From assembly GCF_016865525.2 (NCBI RefSeq), contig NZ_CP075169.1:6138337-6202336 (forward strand): DNA of 64,000 bases, written 5' to 3'. Shown here one piece after another: positions 52,653 to 61,810 of this stretch. Below the pieces are notes generated by a model. It saw only the letters and a program-made list of their open reading frames with translations. It was not told the origin of the DNA and searched no databases. Made by a program: the position numbers and the translations under genes. Position 1 is the first letter of the stretch. Each line of letters opens with the position of its first letter. This DNA is from Sodalis ligni (GTDB lineage Bacteria > Pseudomonadota > Gammaproteobacteria > Enterobacterales > Enterobacteriaceae).

Positions 52653-52867
52653 AAAAAAAACCGATGCCTTATAGCCATCGGCCAGACTGCTGACAAATGC
52701 ACTCGAAGTCAATAAGGCGGGGCAAGGTTGCCAGAAGAGTAAACCGTCCGCGCCATGGATGGCGCGGATCGAGCCTACAGGGATGTATTCACGGCGTGTT
52801 TACGATCTGGTAGCCTGCCCCGACCGAACACTTTGTCAACAAGCTCACCGATGGCTTATAGCCATCG
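52653..52867 (-). terminator. Two inverted terminator-like repeats after sbp
   Basis: A hairpin CCGATGGC-TTATA-GCCATCGG (52847-52867) lies 21 bp after the sbp stop. A near copy (52661-52681) lies 165 bp further on in opposite orientation and is followed on the minus strand by eight Ts, so it should terminate sbp. Both copies are flanked by TTTGTCARCA on the matching side, making an inverted pair of about 38 bp. Between them is another hairpin (CCGCGCCAT/ATGGCGCGG, near 52748-52769) and no gene. Confidence 0.7.
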
Positions 52868-52888
52868 GCGTTATGCTTGGGTTAACGG

Positions 52889-53878
52889 TTAACGCTGGTT
52901 GATTTGATCGAAGCTGCCGCCGTCGGAAAAATGTACTTTTTGCACCTGCTGCCAGCTCCCGAACACATCCTTCAAGCTGTACAGCTTGAGCTGTGGGAAT
53001 TTATCGGCAAATTCCTTCGCCACTGCCGGATCACGGGGACGATAATAGTTTCTGGCCGCGATACGCTGGCCTTCCGGCGAATAAAGATAGGTCAGATAAG
53101 CGGTAGCCACGTCGCGGGTTCCCCGTTTGTCCACCACTTTATCTACTACCGATACCGTAGGCTCCGCAACAATTGACTCGCTGGGAACAACGATATCGAA
53201 TTGGCCTTTACCCACCTTATTCACCGCCAGCAAAGCCTCATTTTCCCAAGCGATTAAAACGTCGCCGATGCCGCGTTCCACAAAGGTATTCGTGGAATCG
53301 CGGGCGCCGGAATCCAGTACGCTCACATTTTTATAAACCGCCTTGACGAAATCCTGGGCTTTCGCCTGATCGTTATTATTATGATGCAGCGCATAACCCC
53401 AGGCGGCCAGATAGTTCCAACGCGCGCCGCCGGAGGTCTTCGGGTTCGGCGTGATGATGGAGATGCCAGGCTTGATTAAATCAGGCCAGTCATGAATTTG
53501 CTTGGGATTGCCCTTACGTACCAGAAAAACAATAGTGGAGGTATAAGGCGCCGAGTTATCAGGCAGCCGGGTAATCCAGTTTTTATCAATCCGGCCGCGC
53601 GCTGCGATGGCGCCCACATCAGATTCCAGCGCAAATGTCCCCACACCCGCATCAATCCCGTTGATACCCGAGGTAGCCTGCTTACCTGACCCGCCGTGGG
53701 ATTGCCGAATGGTGACCTTGTCGCCGGTCTTAGCCTGCCAGTATTTGCTGAAGGCAGCATTGTAGTCCTGATAAAGCTCCCGTGTCGGGTCATAGGACAC
53801 GTTCAATAATTGGATATCTTTTGCCAGTGCGCTTCCCGACAATAAAATCAACAACAACCCTGCTTGCCACTTTGACAT
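52889..53878 (-). CDS. sbp: Sulfate-binding periplasmic protein
   Basis: Delivers sulfate to the CysTWA importer. ATG 53878 (MSKWQAGLLLILLSGSALAKD) has a GGAG ribosome site and a clear signal peptide; 329 residues. The mature protein follows E. coli Sbp closely (DIQLLNVSYDPTRELY, IRQSHGGSGKQATS, YYRPRD). One segment is odd: INGIDAGVGTFALESDVGA, where the family has INGIEADVVTLALAYDVDA, with several changes to Gly plus Ala-to-Glu in a buried strand. Whether sulfate binding survives is uncertain. Confidence 0.96.
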   Translation of the reverse strand: MSKWQAGLLLILLSGSALAKDIQLLNVSYDPTRELYQDYNAAFSKYWQAKTGDKVTIRQSHGGSGKQATSGINGIDAGVGTFALESDVGAIAARGRIDKNWITRLPDNSAPYTSTIVFLVRKGNPKQIHDWPDLIKPGISIITPNPKTSGGARWNYLAAWGYALHHNNNDQAKAQDFVKAVYKNVSVLDSGARDSTNTFVERGIGDVLIAWENEALLAVNKVGKGQFDIVVPSESIVAEPTVSVVDKVVDKRGTRDVATAYLTYLYSPEGQRIAARNYYRPRDPAVAKEFADKFPQLKLYSLKDVFGSWQQVQKVHFSDGGSFDQINQR

Positions 53879-54005
53879 CGTTGCTCTCCCGAAGAGTCTT
53901 TTTATCACCTGAATATCGATTAAGCAGAGAGTGTCAGAAATCCTGTAACATTTTAAAGAATAAAAACGTAATTTATATAAGCAAAAGAGCTAAACCACAG
54001 AGGGT

Positions 54006-54029
54006 AAAAAAAACCCCCGATGACGGGGG
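54006..54029 (-). terminator. Rho-independent terminator of pfkA
   Basis: CCCCCG and CGGGGG form a perfect stem with a 4-nt loop at 54014-54029, followed on the minus strand by eight Ts, 26 bp after the pfkA stop. Confidence 0.95.
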
Positions 54030-54055
54030 CGTGAAATAGCGGGAAGTTGAAGCGA

Positions 54056-55018
54056 TCAGTAGAGTTTTTTAGCACATTCCAGCAAATCACTTTTGAACGG
54101 CCGTTTCATGTTTTCTATGGCGTCGATAATGTCGTGATGGACCAATTTATCATTTTGCACCCCGACGCAGCGCCCGCCGTAGCCCTGCAGCAGCAGTTCG
54201 ATGGAAAATGCCCCCATGCGCGAGGCCAGGATGCGGTCATAAGCTACCGGGCTGCCGCCACGCTGGATATGACCCAATACAGTGGCACGGGTTTCACGGC
54301 CGGTTTCTTTTTCAATATATTGCGCCAATTCGCTGATATTGCAGATATGTTCGGTGATGGCAACGATGGCGTGCTTTTTACCTTTGGCGATACCGGCTTT
54401 AATTTCATAAACCAGATCTTCCGGTTTAAACTCCACTTCCGGCAGTACGATAAATTCGCATCCGCCGGCAATGGCCGCCGACATGGTCAAATCACCGCAG
54501 TAGCGGCCCATGACTTCAACGATGGAAATACGCTGGTGTGAAGAAGACGTATCGCGCAGCCGGTCAATAGCCTCAACCACCGTTTCCAAGGCGGTGAAAT
54601 AACCGATGGTGTAGTCAGTGCCGGCCACATCGTTATCAATGGTGCCGGGCAAACCGATGCAGGGAAAGCCCATTTCAGTGAGACGCTTGGCACCCATATA
54701 AGAACCGTCGCCGCCGATAACCACCAGCGCGTCGAGTTGACGTTTTTTCATGTTCTCAATGGAAATAACGCGGGTTCCCTCTTCACGGAACTCAGGGAAA
54801 CGGGCCGAGCCCAAAAAGGTACCGCCACGGTTAATCATATCCGATACGCTATAGCGGTCGAGCTTGCTCATTCGATCCTGAAACAGTCCGAGGAAACCGT
54901 CATAGACGCCATAAACCTCCAATCCTTCGGAAAGTCCGGCGCGCACAACGCCCCGGATCGCTGCATTCATGCCCGGTGAATCACCACCGCTTGTCAGTAC
55001 ACCGATTTTCTTAATCAT
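54056..55018 (-). CDS. pfkA: 6-phosphofructokinase I
   Basis: ATP-dependent committed step of glycolysis, 320 residues as in E. coli. Motifs: ATP loop [16 protein letters not shown] (residues 8-23), [11 protein letters not shown], the catalytic [16 protein letters not shown] with Asp128-type base, and [13 protein letters not shown]. Start ATG 55018 ([12 protein letters not shown]). Confidence 0.99.
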   Translation of the reverse strand: MIKKIGVLTSGGDSPGMNAAIRGVVRAGLSEGLEVYGVYDGFLGLFQDRMSKLDRYSVSDMINRGGTFLGSARFPEFREEGTRVISIENMKKRQLDALVVIGGDGSYMGAKRLTEMGFPCIGLPGTIDNDVAGTDYTIGYFTALETVVEAIDRLRDTSSSHQRISIVEVMGRYCGDLTMSAAIAGGCEFIVLPEVEFKPEDLVYEIKAGIAKGKKHAIVAITEHICNISELAQYIEKETGRETRATVLGHIQRGGSPVAYDRILASRMGAFSIELLLQGYGGRCVGVQNDKLVHHDIIDAIENMKRPFKSDLLECAKKLY

Positions 55019-55133
55019 GACTACCTCTGAGCTTTAGCTATTATTTGTAGAATACACTATGCCGGTTAACTTTGAGGAACGGATTAAATCCGACCTATGG
55101 CTTATGGTGGAAATAGTATATCAAATCCCTTTT

Positions 55134-55149
55134 GCTGAATTGATTCAGG
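55134..55149. promoter_or_regulatory. Putative Cra (FruR) operator upstream of pfkA
   Basis: CTGAATTGATTCAG is a near-perfect palindrome resembling the Cra site TGAAWCGNTTYA, 116 bp before the pfkA start. E. coli pfkA is repressed by Cra from such a site. Confidence 0.5.
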
Positions 55150-55602
55150 TCAGGCAATTTCCCACTATCCTCACGTTTATACCCTATGATAATGCATTAC
55201 ATTTACCAGTGTCTTAGCTTTTCACCACTCGGTACACCGGACAATTTGTAACCCAATGGGAAAAAGGATGGGTCTGGCTTGGCGCCGCAATTACCATAAT
55301 GCCAATCATCGGCACATGCAGCACCACAGTTGATAAAAGATGTTGCAAACCGCGTGTTAGGTTATTTTCGCCAGATTGCAGAGATATGAAAGAGAGACCG
55401 GTGCCGGCCTGCCCGGGAGGCCGGCTTCCTTTGGTTTATGTCACACTTTTGCAAGACATTTTAGGATGCGGCACGGGAATATCGTAGCATTACCGCAGCG
55501 GAACTGCGGGCACTTTGCTTGAGCCTTATGTCGCCACATTCCAATGACTTGTCATTGCCGGCATTGGCTTGCTGCTTGTCGATGATTGTAGGTGTCAGTC
55601 AT
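55150..55602. other. Intergenic region between pfkA and cpxP without a gene
   Basis: E. coli has fieF here; no part of it is recognisable. The one clear element is a hairpin, GCCGGCC with GGCCGGC at 55403-55425, loop 9 nt, not followed by a strong T-run. A 62-codon open frame at 55299-55487 has no likeness to a known family and is probably spurious. Confidence 0.5.
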
Positions 55603-55661
55603 AAAAAAAAACCCCACCTTTCGGTGGGGGAAGACAGGGATGGTGTCTATGGCAAGGAAAA
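55603..55661 (-). ncRNA. cpxQ: CpxQ small RNA from the cpxP 3' end
   Basis: On the minus strand this segment opens TTTTTCCTTGCCATAGACAC, which agrees from memory with the 5' end of Salmonella CpxQ, and ends in a CCCCACC/GGTGGGG terminator hairpin plus nine Ts. CpxQ is released from cpxP mRNA by RNase E and, with Hfq, represses mRNAs for envelope proteins under inner-membrane stress. It begins 12 bp after the cpxP stop. The terminator also serves cpxP. Confidence 0.88.
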
Positions 55662-55672
55662 ATGAAGATGTC

Positions 55673-56170
55673 TTATTTAAGGGTCACACTCTGTACCGGC
55701 TTCTGGGCAGAAGATGGCATCATTTCCGATATTTGCGACGCCATTTCTGCCAGGCGTTGCTGATGATTCTGATTCAAAATTTGTCTTTGCTCCGGCGTCA
55801 GCAGGTTGTACATTTGATTCCGCACTTTAGCCATTTCAACCTGGCGAACGACATTTTGCCGGGACATTTTTTCCATTTGGGCCCTAACAGCCGGCTCATC
55901 AAAATTTTCTGCTGTTACCAGTACATGCAACTGTTCCATTTCACTCACATTGATACGGGGAATATCAAGGCGAGCCTGACTCATCAAATCGCGCATTTGC
56001 TGCCGCTGGTGTTCCGTCAGCCTTACGCCTTCAAACATGCTGTAATGACTATCGCCGCATCGGTTTGCGATGTCATCCTGATGCCAACTTCCCGTTGCAT
56101 TGTTCTCACCGGCCACAGTGCTTCCGGAAAAAAGAGTGGCGGCGATGAACATGGCGTTAAGTTTGTGCAT
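55673..56170 (-). CDS. cpxP: Periplasmic Cpx inhibitor/chaperone CpxP
   Basis: Binds the CpxA sensor domain and damps signalling; also escorts misfolded proteins to DegP. 165 residues with a signal peptide (cut near STVAGENN). Both LTxxQ motifs are present: LTEHQRQQMRDLM and LTPEQRQILNQNH. It diverges from cpxRA across a CpxR box. Confidence 0.96.
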   Translation of the reverse strand: MHKLNAMFIAATLFSGSTVAGENNATGSWHQDDIANRCGDSHYSMFEGVRLTEHQRQQMRDLMSQARLDIPRINVSEMEQLHVLVTAENFDEPAVRAQMEKMSRQNVVRQVEMAKVRNQMYNLLTPEQRQILNQNHQQRLAEMASQISEMMPSSAQKPVQSVTLK

Positions 56171-56251
56171 CCCTAACCCCTACACCCATTACTAAGTTGC
56201 TTAACGATAAATTCATTCTACTGTCGCCGCTGCAAACTAGCGTCAGGGGAT

Positions 56252-56266
56252 GTAAAGCTACGTAAA
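56252..56266. promoter_or_regulatory. CpxR box in the cpxP/cpxRA divergent region
   Basis: GTAAA-N5-GTAAA matches the CpxR consensus exactly. It lies 52 bp before cpxR and 82 bp before cpxP, where it can activate both. Confidence 0.92.
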
Positions 56267-56317
56267 GTCATGGATTGGTAGTGATTGATGACGTATTTTG
56301 CGTTTGGAGGTGAGAAA

Positions 56318-57016
56318 ATGAATAAAATCCTTTTGGTCGACGACGATCGTGAATTAACGGCATTGTTAAAAGAATTGCTTGAGATGGAAGGCTTTAACGT
56401 CCTGGTGGCTTATGACGGCGAACAGGCGTTGAATATGCTGGATAGCTCGGTTGATCTCTTATTGCTTGACGTAATGATGCCCAGGAAAAACGGTATCGAT
56501 ACGCTTAAGGAATTACGCCAGCAACACCAAACGCCGGTTATTATGCTCACGGCGCGCGGCAGCGAGCTGGATCGCGTGCTGGGACTCGAACTGGGCGCGG
56601 ATGATTATCTGCCCAAGCCGTTCAACGATCGGGAACTGGTGGCGCGAATCAGAGCCATTTTGCGTCGTTCCCAGTGGACGGAACAGTTGCAAAACGGCGA
56701 TAACGGCACGCCATCGCTGGAAGTTGATTTTCTGCGCCTCAATCCCGGCCGGCAGGAGGCGACCTTTGACGGCGTTCCCCTGGAACTGACCGGGACGGAA
56801 TTCACCCTGCTCTACTTACTGGCGCAGCATCTCGGCCAGGTGGTTTCACGGGAGCACCTCAGCCAGGAAGTCCTGGGTAAGCGCCTGACGCCGTTTGATC
56901 GGGCAATCGATATGCACATCTCCAATCTGCGGCGTAAATTGCCGGAGCGCAAAGACGGGCACCCCTGGTTCAAAACCCTGCGGGGCCGGGGTTACTTAAT
57001 GGTATCGGCCGCATGA
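56318..57016 (+). CDS. cpxR: Response regulator CpxR
   Basis: OmpR-family regulator of envelope stress, 232 residues from ATG 56318 (MNKILLVDDDRELT) with a GGAGG ribosome site; an in-frame ATG at 56285 is not supported. The phospho-acceptor Asp is in LLLLDVMMP (about residue 51), with Lys in LPKPFNDRELVAR. The winged-helix domain ends LRGRGYLMV. Overlaps cpxA as ATGA. Confidence 0.98.
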   Translation: MNKILLVDDDRELTALLKELLEMEGFNVLVAYDGEQALNMLDSSVDLLLLDVMMPRKNGIDTLKELRQQHQTPVIMLTARGSELDRVLGLELGADDYLPKPFNDRELVARIRAILRRSQWTEQLQNGDNGTPSLEVDFLRLNPGRQEATFDGVPLELTGTEFTLLYLLAQHLGQVVSREHLSQEVLGKRLTPFDRAIDMHISNLRRKLPERKDGHPWFKTLRGRGYLMVSAA

Positions 57017-58383
57017 TAAACAGTTTGACCGCGAGGATATTCGCCATCTTCTGGCTAACCCTGGCGCTGGTTTTGATGCTGGTGTTAATGGTTCCCAAAC
57101 TGGATACCCGCCAGCTGACCCCGTTGCTGGACAGTGAACAGCGACAGGGCGTGATGCTGCAACAGCATGTCGAGGCCGAACTGGCCGCCGATCCGGCCAA
57201 CGATCTGATGTGGTGGCGCCGCCTGTTTCGCGCCATCGACAAATGGGCGCCGCCGGGCCAGCGTTTGATTCTGGTCACCAGCGAGGGGCGTGTTATCGGC
57301 GGTCAGCGTAATGAAATGCAGGTTATCCGCAATTTCATCGGCCAGTCCGATAACTCGGATCAGCCGCAAAAGAAAAAATATGGCCGCATGGAATTGGTGG
57401 GGCCCTTCGCGGTGCGGGATGGAGACGATAATTATCAGCTCTATCAAATACGGCCGGCGGGCAATTCGCAATCGGATTTTATCAACTTGATGTTTGACAG
57501 GCCGTTTCTGCTGCTTATCGTTACCATGCTCATCAGCATTCCGTTGCTGCTTTGGCTTGCCTGGAGCCTGGCGAAACCGGCGCGTAAACTCAAATACGCC
57601 GCGGATGAAGTCGCCAGGGGCAATTTACGCCAGCATCCGGAACTGGAAGCCGGTCCACAGGAATTTTTAGCCACCGGCGTCAGCTTTAACCAGATGGTCA
57701 GCGCGCTTGAGAGAATGGTCAGCGCACAGCAACGGCTGCTGTCGGACATTTCCCATGAACTGCGTACCCCCCTCACCCGCCTGCAGCTGGCCACAGCGCT
57801 TATGCGGCGCAAGCATGGCGAAGGCAACGAACTGGCGCGTATTGAAACCGAGGCCCAGCGGCTGGATTCCATGATAAACGACCTGCTGGTATTGTCGCGT
57901 AATCAGCATAAAAACGAGTTGACGCGGGAGTTTATCAAAGCCAGCGAGTTATGGAACGATGTGCTGGACGACGCAAAGTTTGAAGCCGAACAAATGGGAA
58001 AAACCCTTGAAATTACCGCGCCTCCCGGCAGTTGGGTATTAGTGGGTAATCCGGCGGCGTTGGACAGCGCCCTGGAAAACGTTGTGCGCAACGCCTTGCG
58101 TTATTCTCATCAGCGTATCGCGGTGGCCTTCAGCGCCGACGCGCAGGGCGTCACTATCACCGTGGATGACGATGGTCCCGGCGTGAGCGAAGAGGATCGT
58201 GAACAGATTTTCCGTCCTTTCTATCGCACCGATGAAGCCCGCGATCGCGAATCCGGCGGCTCGGGCCTTGGCCTGGCCATTGTTGAAAAAGCGGTTGAGC
58301 AGCACCATGGCTGGGTCAAGGCTGAGGATAGCCCGCTGGGCGGGCTGCGCCTGGTGATGTGGTTGCCATTGCAGCACCGTTGA
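57013..58383 (+). CDS. cpxA: Sensor histidine kinase CpxA
   Basis: Inner-membrane sensor of envelope stress, 456 residues. Membrane helices lie at about residues 7-28 and 164-186 around a periplasmic sensor domain; then HAMP, the H-box SDISHELRTPLTRLQLA with the phosphorylated His near residue 248, N-box NVVRNALRYSH, and G-boxes DDDGPGVSEEDRE and GSGLGLAIVEKAVEQHHG. The last codons lie in the first unit of a 34-bp tandem repeat, so the C terminus LVMWLPLQHR is set by the repeat. Confidence 0.98.
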   Translation: MINSLTARIFAIFWLTLALVLMLVLMVPKLDTRQLTPLLDSEQRQGVMLQQHVEAELAADPANDLMWWRRLFRAIDKWAPPGQRLILVTSEGRVIGGQRNEMQVIRNFIGQSDNSDQPQKKKYGRMELVGPFAVRDGDDNYQLYQIRPAGNSQSDFINLMFDRPFLLLIVTMLISIPLLLWLAWSLAKPARKLKYAADEVARGNLRQHPELEAGPQEFLATGVSFNQMVSALERMVSAQQRLLSDISHELRTPLTRLQLATALMRRKHGEGNELARIETEAQRLDSMINDLLVLSRNQHKNELTREFIKASELWNDVLDDAKFEAEQMGKTLEITAPPGSWVLVGNPAALDSALENVVRNALRYSHQRIAVAFSADAQGVTITVDDDGPGVSEEDREQIFRPFYRTDEARDRESGGSGLGLAIVEKAVEQHHGWVKAEDSPLGGLRLVMWLPLQHR

Positions 58384-58478
58384 CCTGGTGATGCGGTTGC
58401 CATTGCAGCACCGTTGACCTGGTGATGCGGTTGCCATTGCAGCACCGTTGACCTGGTGATGAGGTTACCATTGGAGCC
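58351..58478 (+). repeat. 34-bp tandem repeat across the cpxA stop
   Basis: Three full units start at 58351, 58385 and 58419, and a partial, diverged one at 58453. Units 2 and 3 are identical; unit 1 differs by one base (GATGTGG against GATGCGG). A more distant echo with TGGTTGCCGTTGCAGCA follows near 58497. Unit 1 encodes the end of CpxA. Because 34 is not a multiple of 3, extra units do not lengthen the protein. Confidence 0.95.
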
Positions 58479-58528
58479 TTTATAAACCTGAGGAAGTGGT
58501 TGCCGTTGCAGCATCGTTAGCCAGTTGT

Positions 58529-58571
58529 AGCCCAAAGCAGCGGGGAGTTGCGGCGTGTTGGGCTTTTTTTT
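58529..58571 (+). terminator. Terminator of cpxRA
   Basis: AGCCCAA (58529-58535) and TTGGGCT (58558-58564) pair across a GC-rich 22-nt loop and are followed by a T-run. Confidence 0.75.
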
Positions 58572-58601
58572 GTTATTCTTCGCCCTCTCCAAGGGGGCAG
58601 T

Positions 58602-59069
58602 ATGTTGAATATCGTTTTATACGAACCGGAAATCCCGCCTAATACCGGCAATATCATTCGTTTGTGCGCCAATACCGGCTTTGCGTTGCATCTTATCGAG
58701 CCTTTGGGATTTACCTGGGACGATAAGCGTTTACGCCGCGCCGGCCTGGATTACCATGAATTCGCCCATATAAAACGCCACCACGATTACGCGGCGTTCC
58801 TGGCGCAAGAACAGCCGGCGCGGCTGTTTGCGTTGACCACGAAAGGCACGCCGGCACACAGCGAGGCGGAGTACCGGGCGGGGGACTATTTGCTGTTTGG
58901 GCCTGAGACCCGCGGATTGCCGCCGTTTATTCTGGATAACCTGCCCGTGGGCCAAAAAATTCGCATTCCCATGCAGCCGGGCAGCCGCAGCATGAATTTA
59001 TCCAATGCCGTTTCGGTGGTGGTATATGAGGCATGGCGACAGTTGGGTTATGCCGGCGCGGGCAGGTAG
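58602..59069 (+). CDS. trmL: tRNA (cytidine/uridine-2'-O-)-methyltransferase TrmL
   Basis: SPOUT methylase that modifies the wobble base of tRNA-Leu. ATG 58602 ([20 protein letters not shown]) gives 155 residues. The trefoil-knot SAM site shows [11 protein letters not shown] and [23 protein letters not shown] motifs. Convergent with cysE. Confidence 0.97.
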   Translation: MLNIVLYEPEIPPNTGNIIRLCANTGFALHLIEPLGFTWDDKRLRRAGLDYHEFAHIKRHHDYAAFLAQEQPARLFALTTKGTPAHSEAEYRAGDYLLFGPETRGLPPFILDNLPVGQKIRIPMQPGSRSMNLSNAVSVVVYEAWRQLGYAGAGR

Positions 59070-59077
59070 CGTTCGAC

Positions 59078-59093
59078 TACGCCACGTGGCGTA
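59078..59093. repeat. 16-bp perfect palindrome between trmL and cysE
   Basis: TACGCCACGTGGCGTA lies in the 51-bp gap between the convergent stops. It may act as a weak bidirectional terminator; no T-run follows. Confidence 0.5.
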
Positions 59094-59120
59094 TGGGTTT
59101 CAACCAACGCTGGAAACGAA

Positions 59121-59936
59121 TCAGATGCCGTCGCCGTACTCAAAGCCATGGCTGCCGAAAAACTGATCCATATCCATGGAGGGTTTATCGCTGTCCGGCT
59201 TGCCGACAATCCTGGCGGGAACCCCAGCCGCAGTGGTGTGGGGCGGTACTGATTGTAATACCACCGAGCCCGCGCCGATTTTAGCGCCGCGTCCCACTTC
59301 GATATTGCCCAGAATGGTGGCATTGGCGCCGATCATGACCCCTTCGCGAATCTTGGGATGGCGATCGCCGCTGGTCTTCCCGGTACCGCCCAGCGTCACC
59401 GACTGCAAAATGGAGACGTCATTTTCAACAATGGCCGTCTCGCCGATAACTATTCCGGTGGCGTGGTCAAGCATGATACCGCAGCCGATTTTGGCGGCCG
59501 GATGGATATCGACCCCGAAAGAAACCGAGATCTGGTTTTGAAGATAGATGGCCAGGGCCTGCCGATCCTGGCTCCATAGCCAGTGGCCGATACGGTAGGC
59601 CTGCAGGGCATGGAACCCTTTGAGATAGAGCAACGGCGTGGAGTATTTGTCCACCGCCGGGTCGCGCAGCCGCACGGCGGTGATATCGCGGGCCGCGGAA
59701 TGGATCATTTGCTCGTCGTTCTTGTAGGCCTCTTCCACTATTTCACGAATGGCGATGGCCGGCATAATGGTATTGGCCAATTTATTCGCCAGCATATAGC
59801 TCAGGGCACTGCCTAAATTTTCATGTTTCAGCAGAGTGGCATGAAAAAAACTGGCCAGCATGGGTTCACACTCCGCCAGCAAACGCGCTTCAGCTTTGAT
59901 GTTATTCCATACCGCTTCCAATTCTTCAGTGGACAT
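59121..59936 (-). CDS. cysE: Serine O-acetyltransferase
   Basis: First step of cysteine synthesis from serine, feedback-inhibited by cysteine. ATG 59936 (MSTEELEAVWNNIKAEARLL) gives 271 residues; the upstream open frame is not supported. The left-handed beta-helix shows hexapeptide repeats from DIHPAAKIGCGIMLDHATG onwards, with catalytic Asp and His in that segment and GGTGKTSGDRHPKI. The C-terminal tail ends FEYGDGI; the final Ile anchors the enzyme in CysK. Confidence 0.97.
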   Translation of the reverse strand: MSTEELEAVWNNIKAEARLLAECEPMLASFFHATLLKHENLGSALSYMLANKLANTIMPAIAIREIVEEAYKNDEQMIHSAARDITAVRLRDPAVDKYSTPLLYLKGFHALQAYRIGHWLWSQDRQALAIYLQNQISVSFGVDIHPAAKIGCGIMLDHATGIVIGETAIVENDVSILQSVTLGGTGKTSGDRHPKIREGVMIGANATILGNIEVGRGAKIGAGSVVLQSVPPHTTAAGVPARIVGKPDSDKPSMDMDQFFGSHGFEYGDGI

Positions 59937-59988
59937 ACTCACGACCCTTTTGCTGATGTAATCACTCTTGCCGGACGGCCGACAGCCG

Positions 59989-61008
59989 TCAACCACCTGT
60001 TTTCTCGTCTTTTTGGGCTCGTCCGAGCAGGCTTAGCGCCGCTTCATGGGCATTTTTGTTACGGTAGAGCACCTGGTAGATTTGTTCGGTGATCGGCATC
60101 TCGACTCCGTAACGCCCTGCCAGCGCCAGCACCTCTTTCGTATTGCGATAACCTTCCACTACCTGGCCGATGCGGTCCTGAGCGGTCTGAACGTCGACAC
60201 CCTGACCGAGCAGCATGCCGAACCGACGGTTACGGGATTGGTTATCGGTGCAGGTCAAGACCAGGTCGCCGAGTCCCGCCATGCCCATAAACGTCCCCGG
60301 GTCCGCACCCAGGGCGGCGCCAAGACGCGACATCTCCGCGAGTCCGCGGGTGATAAGCGCCGTACGGGCATTGGCGCCGAAGCCGATGCCATCCGACATG
60401 CCGGCGCCGATGGCTATCACATTTTTAACCGCGCCGCCCAGCTGGACGCCGATAAAATCAGCGTTGCCGTAGACGCGAAAGCTTTTGCCGCAATGCAGCA
60501 GATACTGTAAATCAGCCGAAAAATCGGCGTCGGTGGATGCCAGGGCAATGGCGGTGGGCAAACCCGCCGCCAGCTCCTTGGCGAAAGTCGGTCCCGAGAT
60601 CACCGCCAGAGGGATCGTATCACCCAATACTTCACGGGCCACATCCGCCAATAAGCGGCCGGTGTCCGCCTCCAACCCTTTGGTTGCCCAGACCACGCGT
60701 GCATCGGGCCGCAAATGCGGCCGGATTTGCGTCAATACGCTGCCGAACACATGGCTCGGCACCACAATCAGCACGTCGCGGCTGAACAGCATGGCACGGG
60801 ACAAATCCGTCTCAAGACGCAGCGAAGGCGGGAAAGGCACATCGGGCAGAAAGACCTGGTTGCACCGCGCCGCCTCCAGGGCATGGATATGATCGGGATC
60901 ATGCCCCCATAACAGTACCTCATGACCGTTTCGCGCCATGGTAATAGCAAGGGCCGTGCCGTAGGAGCCGGCACCGATAACAATCATGGAGGCACTTTTA
61001 GGCATCAT
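59989..61008 (-). CDS. gpsA: Glycerol-3-phosphate dehydrogenase (NAD(P)+)
   Basis: Makes sn-glycerol 3-phosphate for phospholipids. 339 residues as in E. coli. NAD loop [12 protein letters not shown] (residues 10-21), [26 protein letters not shown] and the catalytic [14 protein letters not shown] are all present. The start overlaps the secB stop as TGATG. Confidence 0.98.
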   Translation of the reverse strand: MMPKSASMIVIGAGSYGTALAITMARNGHEVLLWGHDPDHIHALEAARCNQVFLPDVPFPPSLRLETDLSRAMLFSRDVLIVVPSHVFGSVLTQIRPHLRPDARVVWATKGLEADTGRLLADVAREVLGDTIPLAVISGPTFAKELAAGLPTAIALASTDADFSADLQYLLHCGKSFRVYGNADFIGVQLGGAVKNVIAIGAGMSDGIGFGANARTALITRGLAEMSRLGAALGADPGTFMGMAGLGDLVLTCTDNQSRNRRFGMLLGQGVDVQTAQDRIGQVVEGYRNTKEVLALAGRYGVEMPITEQIYQVLYRNKNAHEAALSLLGRAQKDEKTGG

Positions 61009-61478
61009 CAGGCTTCCTGGGTCGGTTGGTTTCCTTCACCATCGGTCTGCTGTTGCAGATAGTTCATGAACAGTGCGTCAAAGTTCACCGGCGCCAGGTT
61101 AAGCTGCGGGAACGTACCGCGGGATACCTGGCTGGTTATGCACTCCCGGGCATAGGGGAAAAGAATATTCGGGCAATACGCGCCCAGGCAATGAGCCAAC
61201 TGCGTCCCGTCAATGCCTGAAATGGTGAAGATGCCGGCCTGCTGCACTTCACACAGGAAAGCGGTCTCTTCCCCCAGCAGCGCCGTTACCGTCACGCGTA
61301 ATACCACTTCATAGATGCCTTCCGCCAGCTGAGTGGAGGCGGTATCGAGATCCAGCTTGATTTCCGGCTGCCATTCCTGCTGAAAAACCTTTGGTGCGTT
61401 AGGTGCTTCAAAAGAGACGTCCTTGGTGTAAACGCGCTGGATCTGGAACGTCATCTCGGTATTATTTTGCTCGGACAT
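61008..61478 (-). CDS. secB: Protein-export chaperone SecB
   Basis: Tetrameric cytoplasmic chaperone that holds preproteins for SecA. 156 residues; conserved segments [27 protein letters not shown] and [12 protein letters not shown] are present, ending in QEA. Confidence 0.98.
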   Translation of the reverse strand: MSEQNNTEMTFQIQRVYTKDVSFEAPNAPKVFQQEWQPEIKLDLDTASTQLAEGIYEVVLRVTVTALLGEETAFLCEVQQAGIFTISGIDGTQLAHCLGAYCPNILFPYARECITSQVSRGTFPQLNLAPVNFDALFMNYLQQQTDGEGNQPTQEA

Positions 61479-61536
61479 TAAAAAACCCTTTGGTTAATTT
61501 CGCTTCATGCACCCGGACGCGCGTCTGGCTCCCGGC

Positions 61537-61788
61537 TTATTTAAGCAGGGGATCCAATCCACCGCGCGCATCAAGTGCGTGTAAATCATCACAGCCACCC
61601 ACATGCTGTCCGTCGATGAAAATTTGTGGAACCGTGTTGCGGCCGCTGCGTTTAATCATTTCTTCCCGTTTATCCGCATCCCCGTCAATGGGTATTTCCT
61701 GGAATACGGCGTGCTTGCGGGTGAGTAAAGCCTTGGCGCGATGGCAATATGGACAAGTCGCTTTGGTATAGATTTCAATATTGGCCAT
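61537..61788 (-). CDS. grxC: Glutaredoxin 3
   Basis: Glutathione-dependent disulfide reductase with the CPYC active site (residues 12-15). ATG 61788 (MANIEIYTKATCPYCHRAK) gives 83 residues as in E. coli; TVPQIFIDGQHVGGCDDL binds glutathione. Between yibN and secB in the usual order. Confidence 0.98.
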   Translation of the reverse strand: MANIEIYTKATCPYCHRAKALLTRKHAVFQEIPIDGDADKREEMIKRSGRNTVPQIFIDGQHVGGCDDLHALDARGGLDPLLK

Positions 61789-61810
61789 GGTTCCCCCTTT
61801 CAGGTTTGTC

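Noticed and set aside
55299..55487. 62-codon frame in the pfkA-cpxP gap as a fieF remnant
   Set aside because: The translation shows no likeness to FieF, lies on the opposite strand from the expected gene and has no hydrophobic helices.
57013..58383. cpxA as a possible pseudogene because of the repeat at its end
   Set aside because: All catalytic boxes and the length are normal; the repeat begins only at the last codons.
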